Below are positions 27,688 through 37,044 of a DNA stretch of 64,000 nt, one piece after another. The DNA is from an uncultured Campylobacter sp. (GTDB lineage Bacteria; Campylobacterota; Campylobacteria; Campylobacterales; Campylobacteraceae). The notes below the pieces were generated by a model that was not told where the DNA came from, did not search any database, and was given only the letters and a program-made list of their open reading frames with translations. Numbering within the stretch: position 1 is the stretch's first letter; the number at the start of each line of letters is the position of its first letter. The stretch covers positions 186,001 to 250,000 of the forward strand of contig NZ_CALGPY010000006.1 in the NCBI RefSeq assembly GCF_937959485.1, written 5' to 3'. The translations under genes were made by a program, and so were the position numbers.

Positions 27688-29970
27688 TTACCCCTCTGCG
27701 CGGATGATCCTAACCGCTTCGACCATATTTTTTAGGCTCGGCTCCACCTCTTCCCATTTGCGAGTTTTTAGGCCGCAGTCCGGGTTGATCCACAGCTGCT
27801 CTTTCGGAAGCACCTCAAGCAGCGCGCGGATCTGGCTTACGAGCTCATGTACGCTAGGAATTCGCGGGCTATGGATGTCGTAAACGCCCGGACCGACCTC
27901 TTGCTTATAGCCGACCGATTTGAAAACTCGAAGCAGCTCGTTGCCACTGCGAGCGGTCTCGATGCTGATGACGTCGGCATCCATCGCCTCGATCGTTTTG
28001 ATTATGTCGTTGAACTCCGAATAGCACATATGGGTATGGATCTGCGTGTGAGCACTTGCGGCGCTGACAGCGAGCTTAAAAGCACTAACGGCGAATTTTT
28101 CATACGCAGGGATATTTTCCGCGCGTAGCGGATAACCCTCTTTAAACGCCGCCTCATCCACCTGAACGATCTTGATACCCGCGTCTTGCAGATCCGAAAT
28201 TTCATCAAAAATCGCAAGTGCAAGCTGTTTTACTATCTGCTCGCGAGGCTTATCGTCGCGCACGAAGCTCCAGTTCATCATCGTAACAGGTCCCGTTAGC
28301 ATACCTTTCATAATCTTTTTAGTGCGGCTTTGGGCGTATTTGATCCACTCTACGGTCATCGGTTTTGGGCGGCTAACGTCGCCGAAAAGTAGCGGCGGTT
28401 TCACGCAGCGGCTGCCGTAGCTCTGTACCCAGCCGTTGGCACTAAACGCGTATCCGCTCATCTGCTCGCCGAAATACTCGACCATATCGTTGCGCTCCGG
28501 CTCGCCGTGAACCAGCACGTCCAGGCCGATCTCATCTTGAAATTTGACGCAGTCGTCGATGTAAGCTTTGATGTCGCGCTCGTAGGCTTCACGGCCAATT
28601 AAGCCCTTTTTGTAGGCGTTGCGAACCTGGCGAAGCTCGGCAGTCTGCGGAAAGGAGCCGATCGTAGTGGTAGGTAAAATTCCATAGCCTAGCTCCTTTT
28701 TCTGCACCTTGATGCGATCCTCGTAGCGATCGGCGCGCTCGAATTTATTTAAATTTGCGGCACGGCTTTGCACTCGCTCATCATGAATAAGCGGCGAGCT
28801 AGCGCGAGTTTTAGCGGATTTTTGATTTTCCTCGTAAGCCTTCATGCCGTGTTCGCACATCGGAATTTCAAAGAAAAGATGGGTCAAAATCGAAATTTCG
28901 CTTAGCTTTTCGACTGCGAAACTTAGCCAGGATCTAACCTCAGTGCTTAGCTTGTCCTCATATTTTAGCGTAAAAGGCACATGCAAAAGCGAGCAGGAGG
29001 TGCCCACATAGATACGCTCCTTAGGAACGTAGGCTTCGATGGCTCTAAGCTGAGCTAGCTTTTTGTCGATGTCGCTCTTCCAGATATTACGCCCGTCGAT
29101 CACGCCCGCAAAAAGCACGGTCTTGGCGTCTTTTAAAGCTTGAAGCTCTTTTTTGATATTCTCTTCGCTTGCGTAAACGAAATCAAGCCCGATCGCCCAA
29201 ACGTCGGTTTTTACAATCTCTTTAACAGCCTCGGTCGCATGCTCGAAATAGGTCATAAAGATGATTTTTACGTTGCTTGCGACCTTGCTTAGGCGCTGAT
29301 AAATCGGTGCGATCTTTGGCGCCAACTCAGCCGCGCGATCCGTCACGAAGATCGGCTCGTCGATCTGAACCACGACCTCGCTATCAAGCTCGCTAAGAAG
29401 CTTTAGCAGCTCCTCATATTTCGCGGCAAGGGCATCTAAATGCGCGAGTGGATCGCTTTTGTCGCTTGATTTGCTAAGCGCCAAGTAAGTAATAGGTCCG
29501 ATTAAATTTATCTTTAGCGCGCAGGAATCCTTAAAATCGTTATTCTTCGCGGCCTTATACTCGCTTAAAATTTTACTAGGATTTAGGCTAAATTCCGTAT
29601 ATGCAGAGATCTCGGGCACGATATAGTGGTAGTTTGTGTTAAACCACTTCGTCATCTCCATCGCGACTGCGTCTTTGCTGCCGCGCGCCATCGCAAAATA
29701 CTGCTCATGCGCCGAAAGAGCCGCAAAGCGCTGCGGGATCACGCCGAAAAGAACACTGGTATCGAGCATCAGATCGTAGTATGAAAAGTCGTTTACGCTA
29801 ATTAGGCCGCTCCAAGCATCCAGCTGATATTTGATGTGACGATCTTTTAGCTCTGAGGCGACTCGCTCTAGCGCGTCATAATCGCACTTGCCCGCCCAAT
29901 AGCTCTCCAAAGCCTTCTTTAACTCGCGCTGCTCTCCGATACGCGGAAAGCCCGTAACGTAACTCTTCAT
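27688..29970 (-). CDS. metE: Cobalamin-independent methionine synthase
   Basis: 760 residues, full length. Transfers the methyl group of 5-methyltetrahydrofolate (polyglutamate) to homocysteine. Two TIM barrels: the N-terminal one opens SYVTGFPRIGEQRELKKALESYW, and the catalytic one has TTTIGSFPQT, VHGEPERNDMVEYF, GMLTGPVTMMNWSF, the zinc motif HTHMCYSEF and NPDCGLKTRKWEE with the second zinc cysteine. The ATG is followed by an unbroken frame. Stands alone. No cobalamin or SAM riboswitch is visible upstream. Confidence 0.97.
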   Translation of the reverse strand: MKSYVTGFPRIGEQRELKKALESYWAGKCDYDALERVASELKDRHIKYQLDAWSGLISVNDFSYYDLMLDTSVLFGVIPQRFAALSAHEQYFAMARGSKDAVAMEMTKWFNTNYHYIVPEISAYTEFSLNPSKILSEYKAAKNNDFKDSCALKINLIGPITYLALSKSSDKSDPLAHLDALAAKYEELLKLLSELDSEVVVQIDEPIFVTDRAAELAPKIAPIYQRLSKVASNVKIIFMTYFEHATEAVKEIVKTDVWAIGLDFVYASEENIKKELQALKDAKTVLFAGVIDGRNIWKSDIDKKLAQLRAIEAYVPKERIYVGTSCSLLHVPFTLKYEDKLSTEVRSWLSFAVEKLSEISILTHLFFEIPMCEHGMKAYEENQKSAKTRASSPLIHDERVQSRAANLNKFERADRYEDRIKVQKKELGYGILPTTTIGSFPQTAELRQVRNAYKKGLIGREAYERDIKAYIDDCVKFQDEIGLDVLVHGEPERNDMVEYFGEQMSGYAFSANGWVQSYGSRCVKPPLLFGDVSRPKPMTVEWIKYAQSRTKKIMKGMLTGPVTMMNWSFVRDDKPREQIVKQLALAIFDEISDLQDAGIKIVQVDEAAFKEGYPLRAENIPAYEKFAVSAFKLAVSAASAHTQIHTHMCYSEFNDIIKTIEAMDADVISIETARSGNELLRVFKSVGYKQEVGPGVYDIHSPRIPSVHELVSQIRALLEVLPKEQLWINPDCGLKTRKWEEVEPSLKNMVEAVRIIRAEG

Positions 29971-30325
29971 CTCTATCCTTTGAGTAAAATTTTGGTATGA
30001 AAGTATTGATTTTATCTAAAATTTCTTTTGCCGTCATTAAAATTTTAATCTAATCTTGAAAATGAACGAAATTTTATCCAAAAGCGCAGGGGTGGAATTT
30101 AGCCAATAAAATCTGAAATGGAATTTTTATCGACGAAATTCCATAAGTTAAAATTTTAGGATTGAATTTAAAGGCGTTAAATTCATCATAATTTAAACCT
30201 CGTCGCAAGATTCTACTAAAACTTAGTAAAGCCTTGCGACGAAGCTAGCCTTACCTGACACTCTGCAAAGCTACTGAGCATCAAGGCTCTATGAAAGCAG
30301 TGCAATGCCTCAAATATGAAAATTC
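29971..30325. other. Spacer upstream of metE with one long hairpin
   Basis: No gene. AT-rich, RAATTY-rich leader of metE plus the hairpin at 30200-30242. Confidence 0.5.
30200..30242 (-). terminator. Long nested hairpin downstream of the outer-membrane protein gene
   Basis: Outer arms TCGTCGCAAG (30200-30209) and CTTGCGACGA (30233-30242) pair perfectly and enclose a second stem TACTAA/TTAGTA. It lies 84 bases after the omp stop. No clear T-run follows on either strand, so it may be a terminator or a processed 3' structure. Confidence 0.45.
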
Positions 30326-30910
30326 TTAGAATTTATAATTATATCCTGCGTAAACGCCGTATTTTTTACCGTCGTTATCTTCGATATAATCGCCGTCTTT
30401 ATACCACGCCTTGCTTGCTTTAAAGCCCATTTCAATCTCGCTATTGGAGCCAAACTCATACGCAGTACCTATCTTGCCGCCCAAAATGAAGCCACCCAGC
30501 GTATCGTCCGCTCTAACCCAGCCGCCATTGCTATAGTCTATTTTAACTTCAGTATCTAGCACCGAAAGCCCAGCGTAAGCACCTAGGACGAGCTTAAATC
30601 TACCGAAAAGCTCCGGCGTAAAATCCGCACCGGCTACGAAATCGTGCGTGCTCCATTTAACCTTTCTTTTCGAATTGGCATTCGAGCTGGAATCCTCGCC
30701 CTTAAATCCGTAAAAATACCCGCCGTAGGCCCTAAACGTACCGAAGTCATATCCGGCCTTAACGCCGATTTGCGGCTGTCCGTCATCAAAACCCGCAGCT
30801 TGGTTTTTGAAATTGTATCCGCCTTCGCCACCTATGAAAAGCCCCTCCGCCATCGCGCTTACTGCAGCTAAAGAACTAAGCAACAATGCTTTTGCAACTA
30901 AATTTCTCAT
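30326..30910 (-). CDS. Small outer-membrane beta-barrel protein
   Basis: 194 residues. Signal peptide MRNLVAKALLLSSLAAVSAMA, then alternating hydrophobic/polar strands separated by turns (GLFIGGEGGYNFKN, IGVKAGYDFGTFRAYGGYFYGF, HDFVAGADF, FKLVLGAYAGLSVLD, GFILGGKIGTAYEF, YGVYAGYNYKF). It ends in a terminal phenylalanine as expected for BAM substrates. Size suits an 8-stranded barrel. A good ribosome-binding site (AAAGGAG) precedes the ATG. Function unknown. Confidence 0.75.
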   Translation of the reverse strand: MRNLVAKALLLSSLAAVSAMAEGLFIGGEGGYNFKNQAAGFDDGQPQIGVKAGYDFGTFRAYGGYFYGFKGEDSSSNANSKRKVKWSTHDFVAGADFTPELFGRFKLVLGAYAGLSVLDTEVKIDYSNGGWVRADDTLGGFILGGKIGTAYEFGSNSEIEMGFKASKAWYKDGDYIEDNDGKKYGVYAGYNYKF

Positions 30911-31167
30911 CTTTACTCCTTTGGGTGAAATTTCATCTTAATGATAGCGACACGCTTCGAAACCTAGGCTAAATTTAAAGTAAATACATAACATTTACGA
31001 TTTTTAGTGACAAAATTTTAAAGTATTTTTGTAATTTATTTATAGCCAGTATAAATTCTAAATCTCAGCATATAATTTACATTATAAATTTTTTATCGCT
31101 TAGTGACATATGCTTTGTAAAAGTATAGCGTAATAAGAATTTACGCGGTATTCCTCTGGATATAAAT

Positions 31168-33348
31168 TTATCTTAATAACTTGTAAATCCGCGCAGAATT
31201 ACTTAAATAAACGGGCTCAAACAGATCTTTATCATAGTTTTCCAGCACAAAAAGTTGGATAAAGGCTGATTCAAATACCTTTTTATCTAAGATTAAAATT
31301 CTTTGGTAATCCGGTAAAAATATCACGTAAAGATTGGAATTTTTATCTATCTGCTTAGATAATTTTACGAGTTTGCCGTCTACTTCGCCCACTTGATAAT
31401 ATGAATTAATAGGCATTTTTTTACCGTCATAGATTAGGTATTCAGGATCGACGCTAGGCAGTGTGCATTCATCATTTATTATGATACTCTCTCCATCTTT
31501 ATCCATTCTAATATCATAACCCACATGAATAAATGGTGTCCAAGACTCTTTACCTGTTTCTATATCTACAGTAGAAAATTTTAAGATATTAGGCAATATA
31601 TCTATCATGTGCGGTACGAAGTAATAATATATATCCCTAGTTTTCTGTGGAAGCTTGAAATTCTTGTCGCTTAAAGAACTTAAAAATTTATTGATATCCG
31701 CTTCACCATAGTCTTTTTGAATTTGATATAGATTTAGTTTAAATTTATCTTCCAGTTTAGGATCAAATTTTTTACCTTGCGACTTTTGTATATATTCGAC
31801 ATTAAGCCTTGCCATATTAGCAGAGCTTATCTCATCTTTATTAAAGGAAAACGCACTCATAAAAGTGTATTCTCCCGCCTGTCTACCTCCGGGATCAGCT
31901 ACTACTTTTACATCGGAGTAATATCTGATTAAATATCCGTAATCCCACCACGATAGTACATAATCCTCCCTGCTAGCTTTATTTTTTAGCTCTGCAAGAG
32001 GCGTTATGGAGTCTTTCGTAAGCGTAGGCGCAACTCGGAATTTATAAATAAAATCTATGCTAGGCATTAGCGCTAAACAGGTTAAAATAGCTAACAAAGT
32101 ACTTCTAAGCCAAGTGCGTATTTCAAAGTAATTCAGCACAAAATATATAAAATAAGCAAATCCAAGCGCTATCATCGGCGTAGCGTACATTGTAAAGCGA
32201 GTTCCACCGAAAAGTGCTAAAACTCCAAGCGCTATCATCGGTAAGATTAAGATAAACGAACGAAATTTTATCAGCAATAGAGCCAGCCCTCCTACGGCGC
32301 ATATAAATATAAATAGATGCCCACTAGATTCAAGCACAAATTTTATGAAATTAGCGTTTTCTACCTCATTAACCGTACTTCTAACGCCATAGAAGTAGAA
32401 AATTTCCTCTTTGCTTACATCTTTTAAGATGTAAGCTTTAAGCTGCACTGCTATGGGAGTAAGTCCGCCGAATATGACGAACGTAATTGCGACGATCACG
32501 CCCAAAATCCGAAGAGCTTTTTTGCTTTTATGGCTTGGAATTTTAATCATTAAAAAATATAAAAACGCAATTAGTGCGATTTTAAACAATAAAATATAAT
32601 TTACAATTATTGTCTCGCCTTCGTAATACGCGCTAAATTTTATGACCGCTGCAACCATAAAAATAATCGCTTTGTAATTTGCCTCATTGCGTCTATTAAA
32701 AATCAAAGTATATATTAAAAATATCACTATAATCGCCATATTTAGAGAATACGAGCTAGGATACCACCAATCATAAATCACTGTAAAAACGGCAGGTAAA
32801 GCAAAGCTGCTCTGCTCGCTTCGCCCTATGAGCTTAATCAAAGCCCATATCGTTAGCAGCGGCAGAGTAACATTTAACATATCGCTATCAAAATACCCGC
32901 CCAAGGTCCTGATATAATACCCAGGTAGCACGCAAGCAAGCAGCGCCGCGATGATGCCGGCGCTCAGGATCTTATACTCTCTTGCTATCAAAATAATCGG
33001 CACGGCCACTAGCGGCGCTAAAAACACGCTCATATAGATCGTAATGCTATTTAAGCTGACGGGTAAAATTTTACTAAGCAAAAATGCCAGAGTCGGGATC
33101 GACGCGCCGTATGGGCTAAGATCGCCCGGCTGGTGAAAGCCCGCTATCATATCGCGCGCGCCCTCGGCATTGGCAAAGGCGTCGTTTGTGGTCATGATGA
33201 GCTCGCCGTCAAAAGAAAACTGCTCAATCCCGCTCGCCCAATATATCCAAAAAAATCTGCACGCCACGCCGAATATGTAAACCAGCGTCATGATCAAAAA
33301 CATATCCATACGGGAGCATTCACCGTTTGTAATTCTAAATTTTTGCAT
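31168..33348 (-). CDS. pglB: Oligosaccharyltransferase PglB (STT3 family)
   Basis: 726 residues. Transfers lipid-linked glycan to asparagine of periplasmic proteins. The membrane part has the metal/acceptor residues in place: Asp56 (TTNDAF), Asp154 and Asp156 (GYFDSDM) and Glu328 in the EL5 motif TVNE. The periplasmic domain has WWDYG at residues 467-471 and the MxxI motif (MIDI). One specificity residue differs: aligned to C. jejuni/C. lari PglB, the EL5 arginine (C. lari Arg331, in FMQRIS) falls on Glu340 (FVLESS). That arginine reads the acidic -2 residue of the D/E-X-N-X-S/T sequon, so acceptor preference may be relaxed or altered. No other pgl genes surround it. Confidence 0.93.
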   Translation of the reverse strand: MQKFRITNGECSRMDMFLIMTLVYIFGVACRFFWIYWASGIEQFSFDGELIMTTNDAFANAEGARDMIAGFHQPGDLSPYGASIPTLAFLLSKILPVSLNSITIYMSVFLAPLVAVPIILIAREYKILSAGIIAALLACVLPGYYIRTLGGYFDSDMLNVTLPLLTIWALIKLIGRSEQSSFALPAVFTVIYDWWYPSSYSLNMAIIVIFLIYTLIFNRRNEANYKAIIFMVAAVIKFSAYYEGETIIVNYILLFKIALIAFLYFLMIKIPSHKSKKALRILGVIVAITFVIFGGLTPIAVQLKAYILKDVSKEEIFYFYGVRSTVNEVENANFIKFVLESSGHLFIFICAVGGLALLLIKFRSFILILPMIALGVLALFGGTRFTMYATPMIALGFAYFIYFVLNYFEIRTWLRSTLLAILTCLALMPSIDFIYKFRVAPTLTKDSITPLAELKNKASREDYVLSWWDYGYLIRYYSDVKVVADPGGRQAGEYTFMSAFSFNKDEISSANMARLNVEYIQKSQGKKFDPKLEDKFKLNLYQIQKDYGEADINKFLSSLSDKNFKLPQKTRDIYYYFVPHMIDILPNILKFSTVDIETGKESWTPFIHVGYDIRMDKDGESIIINDECTLPSVDPEYLIYDGKKMPINSYYQVGEVDGKLVKLSKQIDKNSNLYVIFLPDYQRILILDKKVFESAFIQLFVLENYDKDLFEPVYLSNSARIYKLLR

Positions 33349-33611
33349 TTTTTTCCTTAATATAGCCGCTACCGGTGTTTTTCGCGATTAAAATTCAATC
33401 TGCCTCTGTAAATTTATCATTTTATATGCATTTAGCTGGCGCTGCGCCGCACCGCTCTACGACATTGTTTAATTTCCGTTTATTATAGCAGAATTTACCT
33501 GATTTGCGATGCAAGATGTAGAAATTTATACGACAAATTACTGCGGATGGCGCGAGCAAACCGAAATTCAATCCATCTCGCTCGCGCTATAAAGTACGAA
33601 ATTTATGCGAT

Positions 33612-33986
33612 TTAATACGCGTCGCACATAAATTTACAGACGGTTTTCGTACGGAGATTGAGCATGATCGAGCTTAGGCATCTGCCGTCCTTATTGCCGC
33701 TTAGCAGGCGCACGGCATCGCCCTCTTTCCACTGCGTGCTGTCGCCCTCGATCGTTCTGTAATGCGCGCCGTTAATGACAAGCGATTCGCCGCCCTTTAG
33801 AGTTTTATCGATCTTTAGATCGCTTGCGATCTGGCTTAGATCGCCTTTTAGGGCATTTGCGATTAGTTTTTCCTCGGCCTGCTCATGCGTCTTCATCGAG
33901 CTTTTGGCAAAGTCCGGCACCTGCAAAGTTTCGGTCTGCGCCGAAGCAAACACGGCCAGCACGCAAGCGATATAAATCAGTTTCAT
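33612..33986 (-). CDS. Small periplasmic protein, unknown function
   Basis: 124 residues with a signal peptide (MKLIYIACVLAVFASA). The mature protein is mixed alpha/beta, with SLVINGAHYRTIEG and three cysteines near the C-terminus (GRCLSS, TVCKFMCDAY), which could form a disulfide in the periplasm. I do not recognise the family. A ribosome-binding site (GAGGAGAAA) and a TATAAT box upstream support expression as a single gene. Confidence 0.65.
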   Translation of the reverse strand: MKLIYIACVLAVFASAQTETLQVPDFAKSSMKTHEQAEEKLIANALKGDLSQIASDLKIDKTLKGGESLVINGAHYRTIEGDSTQWKEGDAVRLLSGNKDGRCLSSIMLNLRTKTVCKFMCDAY

Positions 33987-34018
33987 ATTTTCTCCTCGGT
34001 TTTTTCAAAATTGCGGCG

Positions 34019-34024
34019 ATTATA
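34019..34024 (-). promoter_or_regulatory. -10 box for the 124-residue protein gene
   Basis: GCTATAATCGCC on the minus strand, 33 bases before the ATG. Confidence 0.45.
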
Positions 34025-34293
34025 GCAAAGTTTACTTAAAAATTTCGGTCTAAATTTAGCTAGAGTTTAAATTTAAGAAATCGCCCGTCTGTTTAAAACA
34101 GAACCAAACGCGACGGCAAATTATAAAATTTCGCCGCAATTTAAAATTTACTTATTAAAATACGCCGCCAGCGCGCTTAGCTAAACAAACAGAGCTATGA
34201 TCTAAGACATCACTCGCGGCACACCCGCCCAAAACGCAGCCCTCATATTGCAACGTAAGAGCAAGCGAGCGTCAAAATTTTTACTGGCAGAAT
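34025..34293. other. Spacer without visible gene
   Basis: RAATTY-rich around 34047-34165, then ordinary sequence. Nothing recognisable. Confidence 0.4.
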
Positions 34294-34941
34294 TTACTCG
34301 TTATCAAATAGCGCGCCGAGACTTTGCATTACGGCAGCGACGGGCATCCAGACTGGGCTAAACATAGTTAAAACTGCGTCTTGCGTCTCACCGTTTTTAC
34401 GCACATTTTCCTCGCTCAGCCTGCCGCTATCAATAAATATTACCGCGTTTAAACTTAACGGTTTAGCAAGCGCATATTTTTTTAGGATCCGATCGCGATC
34501 TTTTGCACGCGTAGGAACGCCTAAAATTTTGAAACTAAATTGTAAAATTTCGCGATCTTTAAAGTCCATAAAATTTGGATGCTTGTAAAGCACAAGCTGA
34601 TCTGCTAGAGGCAGGCTCTCGCGGTCAAGCCACAGCTCAAAAAGTAGCGTGCTTGCGTGAGGTTCATTAAATGCATCCGTAGCGATCGAAATTCTATTTA
34701 CCTCCACTGCGTGTGGATAGAGCGATTTTAGGTGCTCAAATTCCGCTTTCGCCGCGCGATAATCGCTGCCAAATTCGTAGTCGTAAGCATCACCGATCAT
34801 TACCGTACGGTTTGCCTCTTTTTGGATCGCGCGAATTTGCTCCTTGCCTTCAAGCTCTACGGGCGCGGTTTTACTAGCACAACCTACAATGAGAAATGAA
34901 AATGCCATGCTAAAAATCAGCGCTTTTAAAATTCGTTTCAT
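34294..34941 (-). CDS. Putative lipoprotein, unknown function
   Basis: 215 residues. Lipobox FLIVGCAS with the lipidated cysteine at residue 21. The mature protein has no recognised motif. It contains a helical EQIRAIQKEANRTVMIGD segment, an aromatic YDYEFGSDYRAAKAEFEHLKSLYP segment and a hydrophobic stretch near the C-terminus (VLTMFSPVWMPVAAVMQSLGALF) that might contact membrane. The gene has its own -10 box and is flanked by non-coding DNA. Confidence 0.7.
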   Translation of the reverse strand: MKRILKALIFSMAFSFLIVGCASKTAPVELEGKEQIRAIQKEANRTVMIGDAYDYEFGSDYRAAKAEFEHLKSLYPHAVEVNRISIATDAFNEPHASTLLFELWLDRESLPLADQLVLYKHPNFMDFKDREILQFSFKILGVPTRAKDRDRILKKYALAKPLSLNAVIFIDSGRLSEENVRKNGETQDAVLTMFSPVWMPVAAVMQSLGALFDNE

Positions 34942-34966
34942 ATCTACTCCGATAAAATTTTATGCG

Positions 34967-34972
34967 ATTATA
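34967..34972 (-). promoter_or_regulatory. -10 box for the 215-residue lipoprotein gene
   Basis: AGCTATAATCGCA on the minus strand, 26 bases before the ATG. Confidence 0.45.
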
Positions 34973-34989
34973 GCTAAATTTAAAGTAGC

Positions 34990-35435
34990 ATTCGACGCAC
35001 GGTATTGTCTTAATTGAGACGAATTAAAATTTGAGGGCGAGAGCATATATGAAATACATGAACCGAGTGAATTTTAATTAAAATTTAAACGTAGCAGAAT
35101 AAGGCGCAGTATTTTTTGCCTAGCTGAGATGAAATTTGATTTTTAAAAGTAGGCTAGGCAGGTAAACTGCTTAGCTAAATTAAATTTGAATGCGATTAAA
35201 GATAGGGCGAAGTATCATGAGATGATTTTAAATGTTTTGAAGTAAATTTCGTTCCAAGACTATACATGCAGTCTGTCGTAGAGCGAAATTTCAAATCTAT
35301 TTAAATATACCCACCAAAATAAGGCGCAGTATTTTTCGCTTAGACGAGACAAAATTTGATTTTTAAGCGGAGCGTATATGTAATACGTGAGCATTAAAAA
35401 TCAAATTTCAACGAAGTATAAGTAGAAAAAGACAA
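34990..35435. repeat. Cluster of diverged palindromic repeat units
   Basis: Two clear copies of a unit beginning AATAAGGCGCAGTATTTTT (35098-35116 and 35318-35336) continue in parallel through ...GAGAYRAAATTTGATTTTTAA to 35146 and 35366, about 49 bases with few differences. The second copy folds back on itself: AAATTTGATTTTTAA (35352-35366) and TTAAAAATCAAATTT (35394-35408) are perfect 15-bp arms, with an inner CGTAT/ATACG stem. The outer AAGGC...GCCTT ends at 35321 and about 35440 also pair loosely. A third, more diverged relative lies at about 35000-35100 (GAGCATATATGAAATACATGA matches GAGCGTATATGTAATACGTGA). No ORF is present. Confidence 0.7.
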
Positions 35436-35441
35436 GCCTTG

Positions 35442-36656
35442 TTATTTTACCTCATACCTCTCGCCAGGTTTCATTTCGATTATCTCCCACGGCAAGCCCT
35501 GCCTGTTTAGCTCGTCCATGAAAGGCTTGGCGTCGAAATTTTCCATGTTAAAGACGCCTTTGCCGCTCCAAATGCCCTTTGCGACCATCATCGAGCCGAT
35601 CATCGCAGGCACGCCCGTCGTGTAGCTCACCGCCTGTGCGCCCGTCTCAGCGTAGCAAGCCTCGTGGTCGCAGACGTTGTAGATATAGACCTGGCGCTCT
35701 TTGCCATCTTTTAGGCCACGTATCACGCAGCCGATGTTTGTTTTGCCCTTCGTGCGCGGACCGAGGCTCGCAGGATCAGGCAGCAAGGTCTTTAAAAATT
35801 GAATCGGAATTATTTTTACGCCGTTATGCTCGACCTCGTCGATGCGTAGCATGCCGACGTTTTCTAGGCACTTCATATGCGTGAGATAGCTCTGCCCGAA
35901 AGTCATAAAAAAGCGGATTCGCTTCAGCCCTTTGATGTTTTTAACGAGGCTTTCTAGCTCCTCGTGATAGAGCAGGTAGCTGTCCTTGACGCCTACTTTG
36001 GGGTAGTCCCATTTGAACATGATCTGCATCGGCTCGGTTTCTTTCCACTCGCCGCGCTCCCAGTAGCGACCCTTTGCGCTCACTTCGCGCAGGTTGATTT
36101 CAGGGTTAAAATTCGTCGCGAACGGATAGCCGTGATCGCCCGCGTTGCAGTCTAGGATGTCGATCTCGCCGATCTCGTCAAATAAATTTTGCTGCGCGTA
36201 AGCACAAAATACGTTCGTCACCCCCGGATCAAAGCCGCTTCCCAGCAGCGCCATCGTGTTTGCGGCTTTAAACTCGCCGTCTTTCGCCCACTGCAGCTTG
36301 TATTCAAATTTGGCAGTGTCGGGGTGCTCGTAGTTTGCGGTGTCGATGTATGGGATACCGGCGCGAGAGCACGCGTCCATAAGAGTTAGGTCCTGGTACG
36401 GTAGCGCGACGTTTAGTAACAGCTGCGCGCCTGTTTTTTTGATGAGTTCTACCACCGCATCTGTGTCGTCAGCATCGATCTGGGCGGTATCGATCTGCAC
36501 GCCTAGGCGGTCTTTGATAAACTTAGCGATCGCGTCGCACTTGCTTTTGGTGCGGCTTGCTAATGTGATTTTTGTAAAAACGTCCGCGTTCATCGCGCAT
36601 TTTACGGTCGCGACTTGGCTCACGCCGCCCGCGCCTATGATTAAGATATTTGACAT
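35442..36656 (-). CDS. Carboxynorspermidine/carboxyspermidine synthase (saccharopine dehydrogenase family)
   Basis: 404 residues from ATG 36656, which has AAAGGAG 5 bases upstream. The open frame extends 14 codons further but without a ribosome-binding site. Rossmann start ILIIGAGGVSQVATVKCA, then LASRTKSKCDAIA, LLNVALPYQDLTLMDAC, YIDTANYEHPD and GSGFDPGVTNVFCAYA. These match the Campylobacter/Vibrio carboxynorspermidine dehydrogenase, which condenses aspartate semialdehyde with a diamine using NADPH in the alternative spermidine pathway. The decarboxylase partner is not in the window. Lysine-type saccharopine reductase is the less likely alternative. Confidence 0.85.
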   Translation of the reverse strand: MSNILIIGAGGVSQVATVKCAMNADVFTKITLASRTKSKCDAIAKFIKDRLGVQIDTAQIDADDTDAVVELIKKTGAQLLLNVALPYQDLTLMDACSRAGIPYIDTANYEHPDTAKFEYKLQWAKDGEFKAANTMALLGSGFDPGVTNVFCAYAQQNLFDEIGEIDILDCNAGDHGYPFATNFNPEINLREVSAKGRYWERGEWKETEPMQIMFKWDYPKVGVKDSYLLYHEELESLVKNIKGLKRIRFFMTFGQSYLTHMKCLENVGMLRIDEVEHNGVKIIPIQFLKTLLPDPASLGPRTKGKTNIGCVIRGLKDGKERQVYIYNVCDHEACYAETGAQAVSYTTGVPAMIGSMMVAKGIWSGKGVFNMENFDAKPFMDELNRQGLPWEIIEMKPGERYEVK

Positions 36657-37044
36657 TTTGGCTCCTTTAAATTTTAAATTTAGTTGCAATTTTAGCAAAT
36701 TTAAGATGAATTTTAAGAGGCTAGGTGTAATTAATCATAGAGTTTGGTTGTAGCCGGGCGCGGAGCGCAAGCCGACTTTAACAAAAACGCCGAAAGCGGC
36801 GTATACTAAAATTTCACCCAGATAGCGGCATGCCGATTGACGGGGGCACGAGATTAAATTTGCCACATTAAATTTACTGCCTTGCATCGCGCGATAAAAT
36901 TTTAAGCTTTAAAGGGCTAGTTTAAATTTAACATTCCGCGACGAAGCGTGGAGAATTAAAAATTTAAAGCTCGCTCGCTTCGCCGCTAAAATTTATTACG
37001 CTTATTTTCTCGGCGCACGGCAAAACCGCATACCGCAGCTAAAT
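36657..37044. other. Spacer upstream of the synthase gene
   Basis: Contains one intrinsic terminator (36779-36802) and RAATTY-rich sequence, with no gene. Confidence 0.5.
36779..36802 (-). terminator. Intrinsic terminator, minus strand
   Basis: ACGCCG-CTTT-CGGCGT (36802-36787 on the minus strand) followed by TTTTTGTT. It would end transcripts from the frameshifted DUF2892 gene before the synthase gene. Confidence 0.75.

Noticed and set aside
29971..30199. Cobalamin or SAM riboswitch ahead of metE
   Set aside because: No conserved box or multi-helix junction is recognisable. The leader is only AT-rich repeat sequence.
34990..35435. CRISPR array
   Set aside because: Repeat units are long, diverged, palindromic and not separated by regular spacers, and no cas genes are present.
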